Assembly: GCA_003112755.1 (NCBI GenBank)
Contig: BFBT01000001.1
Location: 2,480,001-2,544,000, forward strand
Reading direction: 5' to 3'
DNA: 64,000 nucleotides
Source: Lawsonibacter asaccharolyticus
Lineage (GTDB): Bacteria; Bacillota; Clostridia; Oscillospirales; Oscillospiraceae
The notes below the pieces were generated by a model. It searched no databases, was not told the DNA's origin, and was given only the letters and a program-made list of their open reading frames with translations. The position numbers were made by a program, and so were the translations under genes. Of this stretch, positions 1 through 7,669 are shown one piece after another. Positions within the stretch are counted from its first letter, which is position 1. Each line of letters begins with the position of its first letter.

Positions 1-1
1 C

Positions 2-313
2 CTCCAGCGGCTGACGCCCGACCGGGCCATCGGCCTGGACCAGCTGGGGGAAGAGCTGAAAAAGGTGGAAAAAGAGAAAATTGTAGTTGGAGACGGGGCC
101 AGGCTGTGCTATAATACTTTAACAGAGCAGGGTATCACCCTGAAAATGGCCCCGGAGCATCTGCGGATGCAGAGCGCCTGGGGTGTGGCCCGCGCGGCGC
201 TGGAGCTGGTCCGTTCAGGCGGACTGGTCTCCGGAGAGGAGCTGGCCCCCGTGTACTGCCGTCTGTCTCAGGCGGAGCGGGAGCGGCTGGAGCGGGAAGC
301 TAAATCAAAATAA
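2..313 (+). CDS. tsaB: TsaB, C-terminal part (cut by the window edge)
   Basis: This is the last ~103 codons of an open frame that enters from the left edge. The ending ([15 protein letters not shown], then a short basic tail) is the typical C-terminus of TsaB, the non-catalytic dimer partner of TsaD in making the t6A modification at position 37 of ANN-decoding tRNAs. The preceding stretch, with [15 protein letters not shown], fits the helix before that end. The ATP-binding N-terminal half lies outside the window, so completeness cannot be judged. The stop is 17 bases before upp, which has its own Shine-Dalgarno, so the two may be cotranscribed; a promoter-like sequence inside this gene (87-115) could also feed upp. 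Confidence 0.8.
   Translation, partial: LQRLTPDRAIGLDQLGEELKKVEKEKIVVGDGARLCYNTLTEQGITLKMAPEHLRMQSAWGVARAALELVRSGGLVSGEELAPVYCRLSQAERERLEREAKSK
87..115 (+). promoter_or_regulatory. possible internal sigma-70-type promoter for upp
   Basis: TTGGAG, a 17-base spacer and a perfect TATAAT lie inside the tsaB coding region about 215 bases before upp. The -10 is ideal and the -35 matches 4 of 6. Function is inferred only. Confidence 0.4.
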
Positions 314-330
314 AAAGGGGAGCGTTTCAG

Positions 331-966
331 ATGTTTGACAGCAAAGTCCATGTTTTGGATCACCCGCTGCTCCAGCACAAGCTGAGTATCCTGCGGGACG
401 AGCGCACCGGTGTGAAGGAGTTCCGGGAGATCGTGTCCGAGATCGCTACACTGGAGTGTTATGAGGCTACCCGTGATCTGCCTCTGGAGGATGTGGAGAT
501 CAAGACTCCCGTGGCCACCGGCACCTTCAAGTGCCTGACGGGGAAGAAGCTGGCCATTGTTCCCATCCTGCGGGCTGGGCTGGGCATGGTGGACGGCATC
601 CTGACGCTGATCCCCTCCGCCAAGGTGGGGCACATCGGCCTGTACCGGGACCCGGAGACCCTGGCACCGGTGGAGTATTACTGCAAGATGCCTCACGACA
701 TCGCCGAGCGGGACGTCATCGTCCTGGATCCCATGCTGGCTACCGGCGGCTCCGCCGTGGCGGCCATCCAGTTCCTGAAAAACTATGAGTGCAGGAGCAT
801 CAAGCTGATGAACATCCTGGCCGCCCCTGAGGGCATCCAGGCAGTGCGTACCGCCCATCCCGATGTGGACATCTATGTGGCCGCGGTGGACGAGAAGCTC
901 AATGACCACGGCTATATCGTCCCCGGCCTGGGCGACGCAGGCGACCGAATTTTCGGCACTAAATAA
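331..966 (+). CDS. upp: uracil phosphoribosyltransferase
   Basis: Makes UMP from uracil and PRPP in pyrimidine salvage; a soluble cytoplasmic enzyme. The 211-residue product has the family's usual length. Residues ~79-84 (ILRAGLGM) and the PRPP-binding loop at ~130-140 ([10 protein letters not shown]) are diagnostic, and the C-terminal [12 protein letters not shown] matches the uracil-binding end of Upp. The ATG has a GGGGAG ribosome-binding site 9 bases upstream. It follows tsaB closely and is followed by a GC-rich hairpin at 983-1020. The family is usually regulated with uracil transport, but no attenuator is visible here. Confidence 0.97.
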   Translation: MFDSKVHVLDHPLLQHKLSILRDERTGVKEFREIVSEIATLECYEATRDLPLEDVEIKTPVATGTFKCLTGKKLAIVPILRAGLGMVDGILTLIPSAKVGHIGLYRDPETLAPVEYYCKMPHDIAERDVIVLDPMLATGGSAVAAIQFLKNYECRSIKLMNILAAPEGIQAVRTAHPDVDIYVAAVDEKLNDHGYIVPGLGDAGDRIFGTK

Positions 967-982
967 GTATCGGATACAGGCA

Positions 983-1020
983 AGGCGGCGGGCCCCTCTG
1001 GCAGGAAGGGTCCGCCGCCT
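983..1020 (+). terminator. hairpin, probable upp terminator
   Basis: A 9-bp arm AGGCGGCGG pairs with CCGCCGCCT around a 20-base loop, just after the upp stop. The T-rich tract that follows is weak (TGTTGTCATTTTCT), so termination is probable, not certain. Confidence 0.5.
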
Positions 1021-1078
1021 CTGCACTGTTGTCATTTTCTGGGGTGCTGGGGATGAAAGGGAGACGGCGAGGGAGGAT

Positions 1079-1107
1079 TTGACAGGGGCGCGGAATTCCT
1101 CTATAAT
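1079..1107 (+). promoter_or_regulatory. consensus promoter for the DUF951-hisC group
   Basis: TTGACA, a 17-base spacer and TATAAT are both perfect matches, 63 bases upstream of the DUF951 start. It probably drives DUF951, hisC and the radical SAM gene as one transcript. Confidence 0.85.
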
Positions 1108-1169
1108 AGTAAAAAACTGCAAAAGGAAGCGGCCCGAGCCAGAGAGAGGCCGGAATGGAGGAGCATGTG

Positions 1170-1412
1170 ATGGACATCCATGTGGGAGATGTGCTGAAAA
1201 TGAAGAAGGCTCACCCCTGTGGAAGCCAGGAGTGGCTGGTCCTCCGGGTGGGCATGGATTTTCGGATGCGCTGTCTGGGCTGCGGACACGAGGTGATGCT
1301 TCCCCGGAACAAGGCGGAGAAAAGTGTCCGAAAGGTGTATCGGGACGGCACGGAGGTCAAACTGGAGGCGCGCCCGGCAAAGGGCGGCCAAGGAGGAGGG
1401 GAAGAGGCATGA
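1170..1412 (+). CDS. DUF951 family protein
   Basis: A short (80-residue) basic protein with the features of DUF951: MDIHVGDVLKMKKAHPCG at the N-terminus, then a CLGCGH Cys-x2-Cys-x-His motif suggesting metal or nucleic-acid binding. The family is widespread in Firmicutes, often near DNA-replication or spore genes; no biochemical role is established to my knowledge. An ATG at 1155 is in frame, but GGAGGAG at 1157-1163 sits 6 bases before the ATG at 1170, so 1170 is the likely start. The stop overlaps the hisC start (ATGA), indicating translational coupling. Confidence 0.85.
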   Translation: MDIHVGDVLKMKKAHPCGSQEWLVLRVGMDFRMRCLGCGHEVMLPRNKAEKSVRKVYRDGTEVKLEARPAKGGQGGGEEA

Positions 1413-2476
1413 ATCAACGATACTGGAGCAGCCGGATCCAGGGACTGGTGCCCTACACCCCCGGGGAGCAGCCCAAGGACCGGACGTTCATCAAGCTGAA
1501 CACCAACGAGAACCCCTACCCCCCTTCTCCCCGGGTGCTGGAGGCCATCCGGCGGGAGGCGGATCAGCGCCTGCGGCTCTATCCTGATCCGGAGTCTGCC
1601 GCGCTGCGGGGGGCGCTGGCGGAGCACTATGGCGTGGAGCCGGAGCAGGTGTTCTGCGGCAACGGCTCAGACGAGGTGCTGGGGCTGTGCTTTTACGCCC
1701 TGTTCAGCCCCGGGCGGAAGGTGGTGTTCCCAGACATCACATACAGCTTCTATCCGGTCTATACCGAGCTGTTCGGGCTGGACTATGAGGAGATCCCCCT
1801 CAACGAGGACTTCACCCTGCCGGTGGAGCGCTTTCTGGGGGGGAACGGCGGCGCGGTGATCTGCAACCCCAACGCACCCACGGGCCGGGCCCTGCCTCTG
1901 TCTGACATCCGGCGGATCGTGGAGGCCAACCCGGCAGCGGCGGTGCTGGTAGACGAGGCCTACGCCGACTTCGGGGCCCAGTCCGCTGTGGAGCTCATCG
2001 ACCAGTATCCCAACCTGCTGGTGGTCCGCACCATGTCCAAGTCCCGGTCCCTGGCGGGGATGCGGATCGGCTACGCCCTGGGCAGCCAGGACCTGATCGA
2101 TGGGGTGAACTGCGTGAAGAACTCCTTCAACTCCTACCCCCTGGACCGGCTGGCCCAGGCGGCAGGGGAGGCGGCCGTGCGGGACACGGCATATTTTGAG
2201 GAGACCCGGGGCAAGATCATGGCGACCCGGACGTGGGTCACCCACAGGCTGCGGGAGATGGGCTTCCAGGTCCATGACTCCAGCTCCAATTTCCTGTTCA
2301 TCGCCCACCCGGACCACTCCGGGCGGGTGCTCCAGCAGGGGCTGCGGGACCGGGGCGTGCTGGTGCGCCGGTTTGAACGCCCTAGGATACAGGACCATCT
2401 GCGGGTGTCCATCGGGACAGACGAGGAGATGGAGGCCATGTGCCGGGCTATGGAAGAGATTTTGAAAGGACAGTGA
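1409..2476 (+). CDS. hisC: histidinol-phosphate aminotransferase
   Basis: A PLP-dependent class I/II aminotransferase of 355 residues, the usual HisC size. It converts imidazole acetol phosphate plus glutamate to histidinol phosphate. LNTNENPYPPSP near the N-terminus, NPNAPTGR and VDEAYADF in the middle, and the PLP-lysine region (TMSKSRSLAGMRIGY) are typical. The ATG overlaps the DUF951 stop, with AGGAGGGG upstream. It stands alone here, not in a his operon, so it could also act on aromatic amino acids or a related substrate; HisC-like proteins are difficult to separate by sequence alone. The frame stays open upstream to 863, but the conserved start and the ribosome-binding site fix 1409. 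Confidence 0.88.
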   Translation: MNQRYWSSRIQGLVPYTPGEQPKDRTFIKLNTNENPYPPSPRVLEAIRREADQRLRLYPDPESAALRGALAEHYGVEPEQVFCGNGSDEVLGLCFYALFSPGRKVVFPDITYSFYPVYTELFGLDYEEIPLNEDFTLPVERFLGGNGGAVICNPNAPTGRALPLSDIRRIVEANPAAAVLVDEAYADFGAQSAVELIDQYPNLLVVRTMSKSRSLAGMRIGYALGSQDLIDGVNCVKNSFNSYPLDRLAQAAGEAAVRDTAYFEETRGKIMATRTWVTHRLREMGFQVHDSSSNFLFIAHPDHSGRVLQQGLRDRGVLVRRFERPRIQDHLRVSIGTDEEMEAMCRAMEEILKGQ

Positions 2477-2479
2477 CCC

Positions 2480-3358
2480 ATGCGATACGACAGTGACCTG
2501 CTGTACCGTCCCCCAGGGGAGTGGCGCAGCTATCTGCTCCAGTGCACCATCGGGTGTTCCCACAACAAATGCACCTTCTGTGCCATGTACAAGGAGAAGA
2601 AGTTTCGGGTCCGCCCGGTGGAGGAGATCCTGGAGGACATCGACATGGCCCGCAGCTACTACGGGCCCAATGTGGAGCGGGTCTTCCTCATGGACGGGGA
2701 TGCCATTGTGATGAGGACGGAGCAGCTGCTCCAGATCCTGGAGAAGCTGTATGCTGCCTTCCCTAAGCTCCAGAAGGTGACCACCTACGCCGGCCCCAGG
2801 AGCACCCTGAGCAAGACGCCGGAGGAACTGCGCGCCCTGCGGGAGGCCGGACTGACCCGGGCCTATCTGGGGGTGGAGAGCGGCAGCGACGCAGTGCTCC
2901 AGGCCATCCAAAAGGGCTGCACCGCCGCGGAGATGCTCCAGGCGGGCCAGAACCTGGTGGCGGCGGGCATCGACCTGTGGGCCATCGTCATCCTGGGCCT
3001 CACCGGCCAGGGGGGCGACTGGGAGGAGCACGTCCTGTCCACCGCCGGCATCATCAACAAAATGAAGCCCCGCCACCTCTCAGCCATGACTTTTGCCCCT
3101 GCGGCGGGCACCCCGCTGGGGGAGGACGTGCTGGCCGGGCGCTTTCAGGTGTGTACCCCGGACCAGATCCTGGAGGAGTGCCACCTGCTGCTGGAGCACC
3201 TGGATGTGGACCCCCTCCACTTCACCAGCAACCACGCCTCCAACTACCTGCCCCTGAAGGGGGGGCTGCCGGAGGACCGGGAGAAGTTCCTCTCCCTGAT
3301 CGACCAGGCGCTGGAAGGCAAGATCCGCCTGCGCAAGACGCTGAATCGGGGGATCTGA
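2480..3358 (+). CDS. radical SAM protein, unknown substrate
   Basis: A 292-residue radical SAM enzyme. The cluster-binding cysteines are in CTIGCSHNKCTFCAMY near residues 22-37, spaced C-x4-C-x2-C, an arrangement used by a broad family of uncharacterised Fe-S oxidoreductases. YLGVESGSD (~130) is the usual SAM-contacting strand, and the TIM-barrel half follows. The C-terminal part (LKGGLPEDREKFLSLID) matches the same uncharacterised family. It starts 3 bases after hisC and is the last gene of the transcript, ending at a strong hairpin (3374-3416). Link to histidine synthesis is not implied; the reaction is unknown. Confidence 0.85.
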   Translation: MRYDSDLLYRPPGEWRSYLLQCTIGCSHNKCTFCAMYKEKKFRVRPVEEILEDIDMARSYYGPNVERVFLMDGDAIVMRTEQLLQILEKLYAAFPKLQKVTTYAGPRSTLSKTPEELRALREAGLTRAYLGVESGSDAVLQAIQKGCTAAEMLQAGQNLVAAGIDLWAIVILGLTGQGGDWEEHVLSTAGIINKMKPRHLSAMTFAPAAGTPLGEDVLAGRFQVCTPDQILEECHLLLEHLDVDPLHFTSNHASNYLPLKGGLPEDREKFLSLIDQALEGKIRLRKTLNRGI

Positions 3359-3373
3359 GATGTCCCGAAAGTG

Positions 3374-3416
3374 AAGACCGCCCCGCCGGAGCCTTTGGTT
3401 CCGGCGGGGCGGTCTT
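3374..3416. terminator. bidirectional terminator
   Basis: A perfect 17-bp stem (AAGACCGCCCCGCCGGA and its complement) with a 9-base loop sits between convergent genes, the radical SAM gene (+) and the DUF1461 gene (-). Confidence 0.9.
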
Positions 3417-3423
3417 TATCGGT

Positions 3424-4080
3424 TCAGCGGCGGCGGCGTCCCAGCCACAGGTCCGTCCCGATAAGGATGGCGCACCAGAGCAGGATCAGCCCCCCGATGA
3501 GCAGAGCGCAGTTGCGGAAAAAGACCTCCGGCAGGATCAGGATGATCTGGTCCACCGCCGGGTCGAAGAGCCAGTTGTCCTTCCCCGGGAAGAACAGGGC
3601 GTGGAATACCACAAAAGCCCGCTCAAAGTCCAGGGAGGCCAGCAGGCCCACCACGGCGAAGACGATGCCCAGCCCCGCGGCAGACCAGAAGCCGGGGCCC
3701 CGGCCCAGAAGGGGGCGGGGCACCAGGCCCATCCGCCGGCCCAGCAGGAACCAGAGGAGCAGGAGGGCGGCAGACAAGGCCAGCACGGCCAGATCCAGCA
3801 GGAAGAGGACCCGCACATCGGCAAAATGGTCCCGGCCGGACTGTGACCAGGACAGCGCGCCGGTGGAGAACTCCGGGGCGCCCAGGCAGAAGTCCAGCAT
3901 CTCGTCATAGGCCTGGCGGATCGCCTCCTCTGTCAGGCCGGTAGCCTGGACCAGCCCCAGAGGGCCGATATGGGCGTAATAGAAAGGGCGGCAGAGGATG
4001 GGGACCGCCACAGAGGAGGAGAGCACGAGGCAGGCCGTAAGGACGGCCAGCAGGACGGACAGGATCTTACTCTGTTTCAT
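3424..4080 (-). CDS. DUF1461 (TIGR01906) integral membrane protein
   Basis: An approximately 218-residue protein with an N-terminal membrane segment, an outside loop of about 70 residues, and three further hydrophobic segments, the layout of the TIGR01906/DUF1461 family. The loop carries YDEMLDFCLG and the later FHALFFPGKDNWLFDP is a family hallmark. Function is unknown. The ATG at 4080 is preceded by GGGAGG with 8-base spacing; a GTG at 4089 is inside that site and less likely. It overlaps the end of the upstream membrane-protein gene by 14 bases, so the two are probably translated together. Confidence 0.85.
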   Translation of the reverse strand: MKQSKILSVLLAVLTACLVLSSSVAVPILCRPFYYAHIGPLGLVQATGLTEEAIRQAYDEMLDFCLGAPEFSTGALSWSQSGRDHFADVRVLFLLDLAVLALSAALLLLWFLLGRRMGLVPRPLLGRGPGFWSAAGLGIVFAVVGLLASLDFERAFVVFHALFFPGKDNWLFDPAVDQIILILPEVFFRNCALLIGGLILLWCAILIGTDLWLGRRRR

Positions 4081-4753
4081 CAGGGACACCTCCCGAAGGG
4101 ATGACCAGACCGGACAGGACGATGAGCACCTGCCCGGGGAGGTAGAAGAGCCACATCCCTACCTGGGCCACGGAAGAGAGGGGGGGAGGGAAGAGGCTGG
4201 GGAACTGAGAGACTGCGACCAGCATGTCGCACATGAGGTAGAGGAGCAGTCCCAGGGAGAAGAGGCGGCCCCCGGCGTCCCGCAGAGACAGGCTCAGCAG
4301 GGCGTTGAAGAGGAAGTGGGAGAAGTAGAGGGCCGCGGCTGCGGTCTCCGGTGTGAAGAGCTCCAACTGGTACAGGGACACCAGAAGCAGGGAGAACAGA
4401 AGGAACCTGGGAATGAGCAGGGCATGGCCTCCGTTGGCCTTACAGATGCGGACCATATACGCAACCTGGACCCCGTAAAAGAGGAGGATGCCCAGGAGGT
4501 ACCAGCGGTCCAGCACCAGCAGGAAGAGGTCGGCCGCTACGGTCATGGCCAGCGCGGCGGCCACCAGGCGGTCTCCGCCCCGGGAAGCCCCCGCCAGGGC
4601 CATGAGCAGGCACAGCAGCAGGGCGGCATACTTCAGGGCGGTGCTCAGAGGACCAGGAGAGAGCAGGTCCAGGGCCAGGAAGGAGAGGTAGAGCGCCCCC
4701 TCCAGCAGCAAAAAAGCCGGCACGCTCCACCGGCAGAGCCGCTCGATCAGAAT
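4067..4753 (-). CDS. multi-pass membrane protein, possibly YhhN/lysoplasmalogenase-like
   Basis: About 228 residues, almost wholly hydrophobic, with about eight predicted membrane segments. The sequence around LGILLFYGVQVAYMVRI and the later YLMCDMLVAV recall the YhhN family (lysoplasmalogenase-like), but I would not press the assignment. The start is unusual. The only in-frame ATG, GTG or TTG upstream is a GTG at 4858, inside the cstA-side terminator stem and upstream of the likely promoter. A strong GGGAGG at 4759-4764 lies 5 bases before an ATT (4753) and 8 bases before a CTG (4750). A non-canonical start is therefore probable. Confidence 0.6.
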   Translation of the reverse strand: MLIERLCRWSVPAFLLLEGALYLSFLALDLLSPGPLSTALKYAALLLCLLMALAGASRGGDRLVAAALAMTVAADLFLLVLDRWYLLGILLFYGVQVAYMVRICKANGGHALLIPRFLLFSLLLVSLYQLELFTPETAAAALYFSHFLFNALLSLSLRDAGGRLFSLGLLLYLMCDMLVAVSQFPSLFPPPLSSVAQVGMWLFYLPGQVLIVLSGLVIPSGGVPDETE

Positions 4754-4831
4754 GTTCTCCTCCCTTCCACAAAGGCTGTCCCGTTCAGTGTAGCACGAAT
4801 GAGAAAAAAATACAATCCTTGTCAACAGAAG

Positions 4832-4867
4832 AGGACCGCAGCGCCCGGAAAAAGGCACTGCGGTCCT
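4832..4867 (-). terminator. cstA terminator
   Basis: A 10-bp stem AGGACCGCAG/CTGCGGTCCT with a 16-base loop lies 29 bases beyond the cstA stop. The tract after it on the minus strand is CTTCTGTT, only moderately T-rich. Confidence 0.65.
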
Positions 4868-4895
4868 TGCTGATGTCGTGAAGCAGGATGGAAGG

Positions 4896-6641
4896 TTACT
4901 TCGCGGCGGTGTTTTTCTTCTTGCCGAAGATGGTCATGCAGCCCTCAACAGCCAGCACGATAGCCAGGATGAACAGCAGCACGCCCAGGATGGCCTGCGC
5001 ATAGGGGGCCCAGTCGGTGGCAGCGCCGGCGGTGATCTTACCCACCTGAGTGCTGATGGTCTGAGCCAGGGAAGTCAGGGTGACGATCAGCATGAAGATC
5101 ATGGGGATATAGAACATCTTGTTGTTCTTGCCGATGTTGCCCAGCCAGGCACAGACGGCCAGCAGGGCCAGCGCGGCCAGCAGCTGGTTGGCGGCGCCGA
5201 ACAGGGGCCAGATCTTGGAGTAGCCGGTCATGCCCAGACCCACGCCCAGCACCACGGTGATGGCGGTGGCGACCACGGGGTTGGTGAGGATGGCCTTGAA
5301 GCCGGTGGCCTCCTTATAGGTCTGGCCGGGCTTCAGCCAGAACTCCTGGAACATGTAGCGGGCCAGACGGGTGGCAGTATCCAGGGAGGTCAGGCAGAAG
5401 ACAGATACGGTCAGCACCAACAGGGAGCTGACGGTGGCCTGTGTGCCCGCCAGGCCGGGGATGGAGGCGATCATGCGGGAAATGCCGGTGGCAAACACCT
5501 GGGTGGGGGTGACGATCTCGCCGGAGGCGTACTCGGTCCAGATGAAGGACACAGCACACAGGGAGACCAGGGCCAGCGCACACTCGATGAGCATGCCGCC
5601 GTAGGCGATGGGCTTGGCGTCCCGCTCGTGATCCAGCTGCTTGGCGGTGGTGCCGGAGCCCACCAGGGAGTGGAAGCCGGAGATGGCGCCGCAGGCGATG
5701 GTAACGAACAGGGCGGGGAAGACATAGCCCAGGGAGGTGCCGGTGGGCGCCAAGTTGTCATAGAAGCCGGTGAAGGCGGGCATATCCATGTGGGCAGCGT
5801 CCGCACCAGTGAGACCGGCCCCGATGACGCCCACAGCGGCGATGGCCATCATGGCGTACAGCAGGAAGGAGGACAGATAATCACGGGGCTGGAGCAGGAT
5901 CCACACGGGAGCCACAGAGGCCACCAGAATGTAGGCGCCGATGATCCACATCCACACGGAGTTGGACAGATAGATGGGGTGCCAGTTCAGGCCGATGAGC
6001 AGGCAGATCACGATGCCCACGCAGCCGGCAATGGTGGCCACTGCCAGGGAGGCCCCGCGGCGGTAGACAAAGAAGCCGAACAGGACGGCCATGACAATGA
6101 ACAGCAGGGAGATCATGGCCACGGACGCGTTGGTGGCAGAGGCGGCGGTGTCCAGCACGCCGTCCACATAGGTGGCCTGGAAGGTGCTGGCCACGATGGA
6201 GGCGAAAGCGGCCACCACCAGCACCAGGGTCAGGTAGGAAAAGATCAGGAACAGCTTCTTGGAACGGTCGCCGATGTTCAGGGCGACCACCTCGCCGATG
6301 GACTGGCCCTTGTGGCGGATGGAAGCGAACAGGGCACCGTAGTCATGGACGGCGCCGAAAAAGATGCCGCCGATCAGCACCCACAGCACCACAGGCATCC
6401 AGCCGAATACGGCGGCCTGGATGGGGCCGTTGATGGGGCCGGCGCCGGCGATAGACGAAAAGTGGTGGCCCATCAGCACCGGAGCCTTGGCGGGGACATA
6501 GTCCATGCCGTCCTCCAGCTCATGGGCAGGGGTGGGCCGGGAGTCATCCACGCCCCACTGCTTGGCAAGCCATCCGCCGTAGAAGATGTAACCTACGATC
6601 AGAATGACAATGCCAATGGAAAGAACTAACACTGCATTCAT
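4896..6641 (-). CDS. cstA: CstA-family carbon starvation protein (peptide/pyruvate transporter)
   Basis: A 581-residue polytopic membrane protein of the CstA family, shorter than the ~700-residue E. coli protein but typical for Firmicutes. Family blocks include GHHFSSIAGAGPINGPI near residue 60, GAVHDYGALF, and GFHSLVGSGTTAKQ in the middle. Members import peptides or pyruvate. The ATG directly follows the stop of the upstream gene (6642) and its Shine-Dalgarno lies inside that gene, so translation is coupled. Which substrate it carries cannot be told from sequence. Confidence 0.92.
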   Translation of the reverse strand: MNAVLVLSIGIVILIVGYIFYGGWLAKQWGVDDSRPTPAHELEDGMDYVPAKAPVLMGHHFSSIAGAGPINGPIQAAVFGWMPVVLWVLIGGIFFGAVHDYGALFASIRHKGQSIGEVVALNIGDRSKKLFLIFSYLTLVLVVAAFASIVASTFQATYVDGVLDTAASATNASVAMISLLFIVMAVLFGFFVYRRGASLAVATIAGCVGIVICLLIGLNWHPIYLSNSVWMWIIGAYILVASVAPVWILLQPRDYLSSFLLYAMMAIAAVGVIGAGLTGADAAHMDMPAFTGFYDNLAPTGTSLGYVFPALFVTIACGAISGFHSLVGSGTTAKQLDHERDAKPIAYGGMLIECALALVSLCAVSFIWTEYASGEIVTPTQVFATGISRMIASIPGLAGTQATVSSLLVLTVSVFCLTSLDTATRLARYMFQEFWLKPGQTYKEATGFKAILTNPVVATAITVVLGVGLGMTGYSKIWPLFGAANQLLAALALLAVCAWLGNIGKNNKMFYIPMIFMLIVTLTSLAQTISTQVGKITAGAATDWAPYAQAILGVLLFILAIVLAVEGCMTIFGKKKNTAAK

Positions 6642-7193
6642 TTAAGTTTCTCCTCTCCTTAACTTAAATTTCTGGATCTCGCGGGCCACAAGACCACTCA
6701 GGCTCTTCCCCAGATCTTTGCCGCTGCGGTTCGTGGCGATGTCGCCGGTGGACAGGTCCACCGCTGCTATACGAAACTCCATCCATCCATGGAGCGATAG
6801 CTTAAAGTCCCGGTGCTTCTTCAGCTTTTGAAGCTGGGCCAGAGCGTCCGGGTCGGCCTGATCACACAGGACCACGGCCGACAGATAGGTGCACATATGC
6901 TGGGAATGGGGGCGGATGCGTGGCATCCCGTCCTCCAGCGTGCGGGCCTGAAGCTCCACCAGGCTGGTGAAGTCCAGCCGGGGGAGGGAGTATAGGTAGA
7001 GGTATTCGTGGGTCTCCGCCGCCCACAGCTCCGCCTTTTTGATCAGTACATACTGAGAGCCGCGGGAGTGATAGGCGCACAGTGCTTTCAGGGGGGAGCC
7101 GTCTTGGACGGGCTCTACGTCAAAATAGGCTGTGTATGCCTCCGAGAGGCGGGCGAGGAGGGTATCGCGCAGTTCAGACACAGGGGACCTCAT
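6642..7193 (-). CDS. conserved hypothetical protein coupled to cstA
   Basis: About 183 residues, soluble, no signal peptide or membrane segment. I recognise no domain. The mid-part (YLYLYSLPRLD, then a stretch with paired His/Cys, HSQHMCTYLSAVVLCD) and the end (SGKDLGKSLSGLVAREIQKFKLRR) look well folded. Its stop abuts the cstA ATG without a gap, which suggests the two products work together or are made in fixed proportion. The start is uncertain: ATG at 7193 or 7199, or GTG at 7181, which has GAGG 6 bases upstream. Two minus-strand promoter elements lie at 7286-7314. Confidence 0.7.
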   Translation of the reverse strand: MRSPVSELRDTLLARLSEAYTAYFDVEPVQDGSPLKALCAYHSRGSQYVLIKKAELWAAETHEYLYLYSLPRLDFTSLVELQARTLEDGMPRIRPHSQHMCTYLSAVVLCDQADPDALAQLQKLKKHRDFKLSLHGWMEFRIAAVDLSTGDIATNRSGKDLGKSLSGLVAREIQKFKLRRGET

Positions 7194-7285
7194 TTCCATG
7201 GGGCGCCATAGGCAGAACAGAAGCGGAAACCGATTCCCGCTCCCGCCCAAATAAACCCCAAAATTATGAATAAAATGTTAAAATC

Positions 7286-7314
7286 ATGATAGCAGATTTC
7301 CACATATTTTGCAA
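7286..7314 (-). promoter_or_regulatory. promoter for the hypothetical-cstA pair
   Basis: On the minus strand TTGCAA is followed by 17 bases and TATCAT. Transcription would begin about 85 bases before the first gene. Confidence 0.7.
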
Positions 7315-7535
7315 GGAAATTCTTCAAAAAGGGAGGAAAGAAATGAAGATCCTCCATCAAATTCTTTTGATTAAGATAGAATAAACAAAAAAATAAAGAA
7401 GAAGGAGAAGAAATTGTGCAGAAAACCGCGGGATGGGAGAAAAAAGAAAAAAAGGGACAGCGCTGTGCAGGATTACCGCCGTTTTTTATAGGGGAAATAT
7501 GGAGGGCGTGGGGAGAGGGGAGACGTTCCGGGGAT

Positions 7536-7564
7536 TTGACAGCGGGTGCGGGATTGAGTACAAT
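7536..7564 (+). promoter_or_regulatory. promoter for the LTA-synthase-like gene
   Basis: TTGACA, 17 bases, TACAAT. The start of transcription would fall about 100 bases before the gene. Confidence 0.8.
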
Positions 7565-7669
7565 GGGAAATCATGCGCCAGGCCGCGCCGGCCCCCGGAG
7601 AGAGGGGGGGCGCGGAGACGGACAGGGCGCTCTTCCCAAAAGTGAGTCCCGCGAGCGGAGGTTGTCTAC

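Larger units (their letters stand above)
7200..7669. other. AT-rich divergent intergenic region
   Basis: 470 bases between divergent genes. The stretch around 7255-7420 is markedly AT-rich compared with the rest of the window and holds the minus-strand promoter for the cstA pair. The right part holds the plus-strand promoter for the sulfatase gene and a GC-rich leader of about 100 bases. Short open frames here have no ribosome-binding site and are not called. Confidence 0.6.

Noticed and set aside
863..1408. N-terminal extension of hisC to an upstream start
   Set aside because: It would run through the DUF951 gene and the promoter. The hisC start with its ribosome-binding site is at 1409.
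4878..6629. A 583-residue frame antisense to cstA
   Set aside because: Composition is rich in Gly, His and Gln as expected from a mirrored membrane-protein gene; no start site or family signature.
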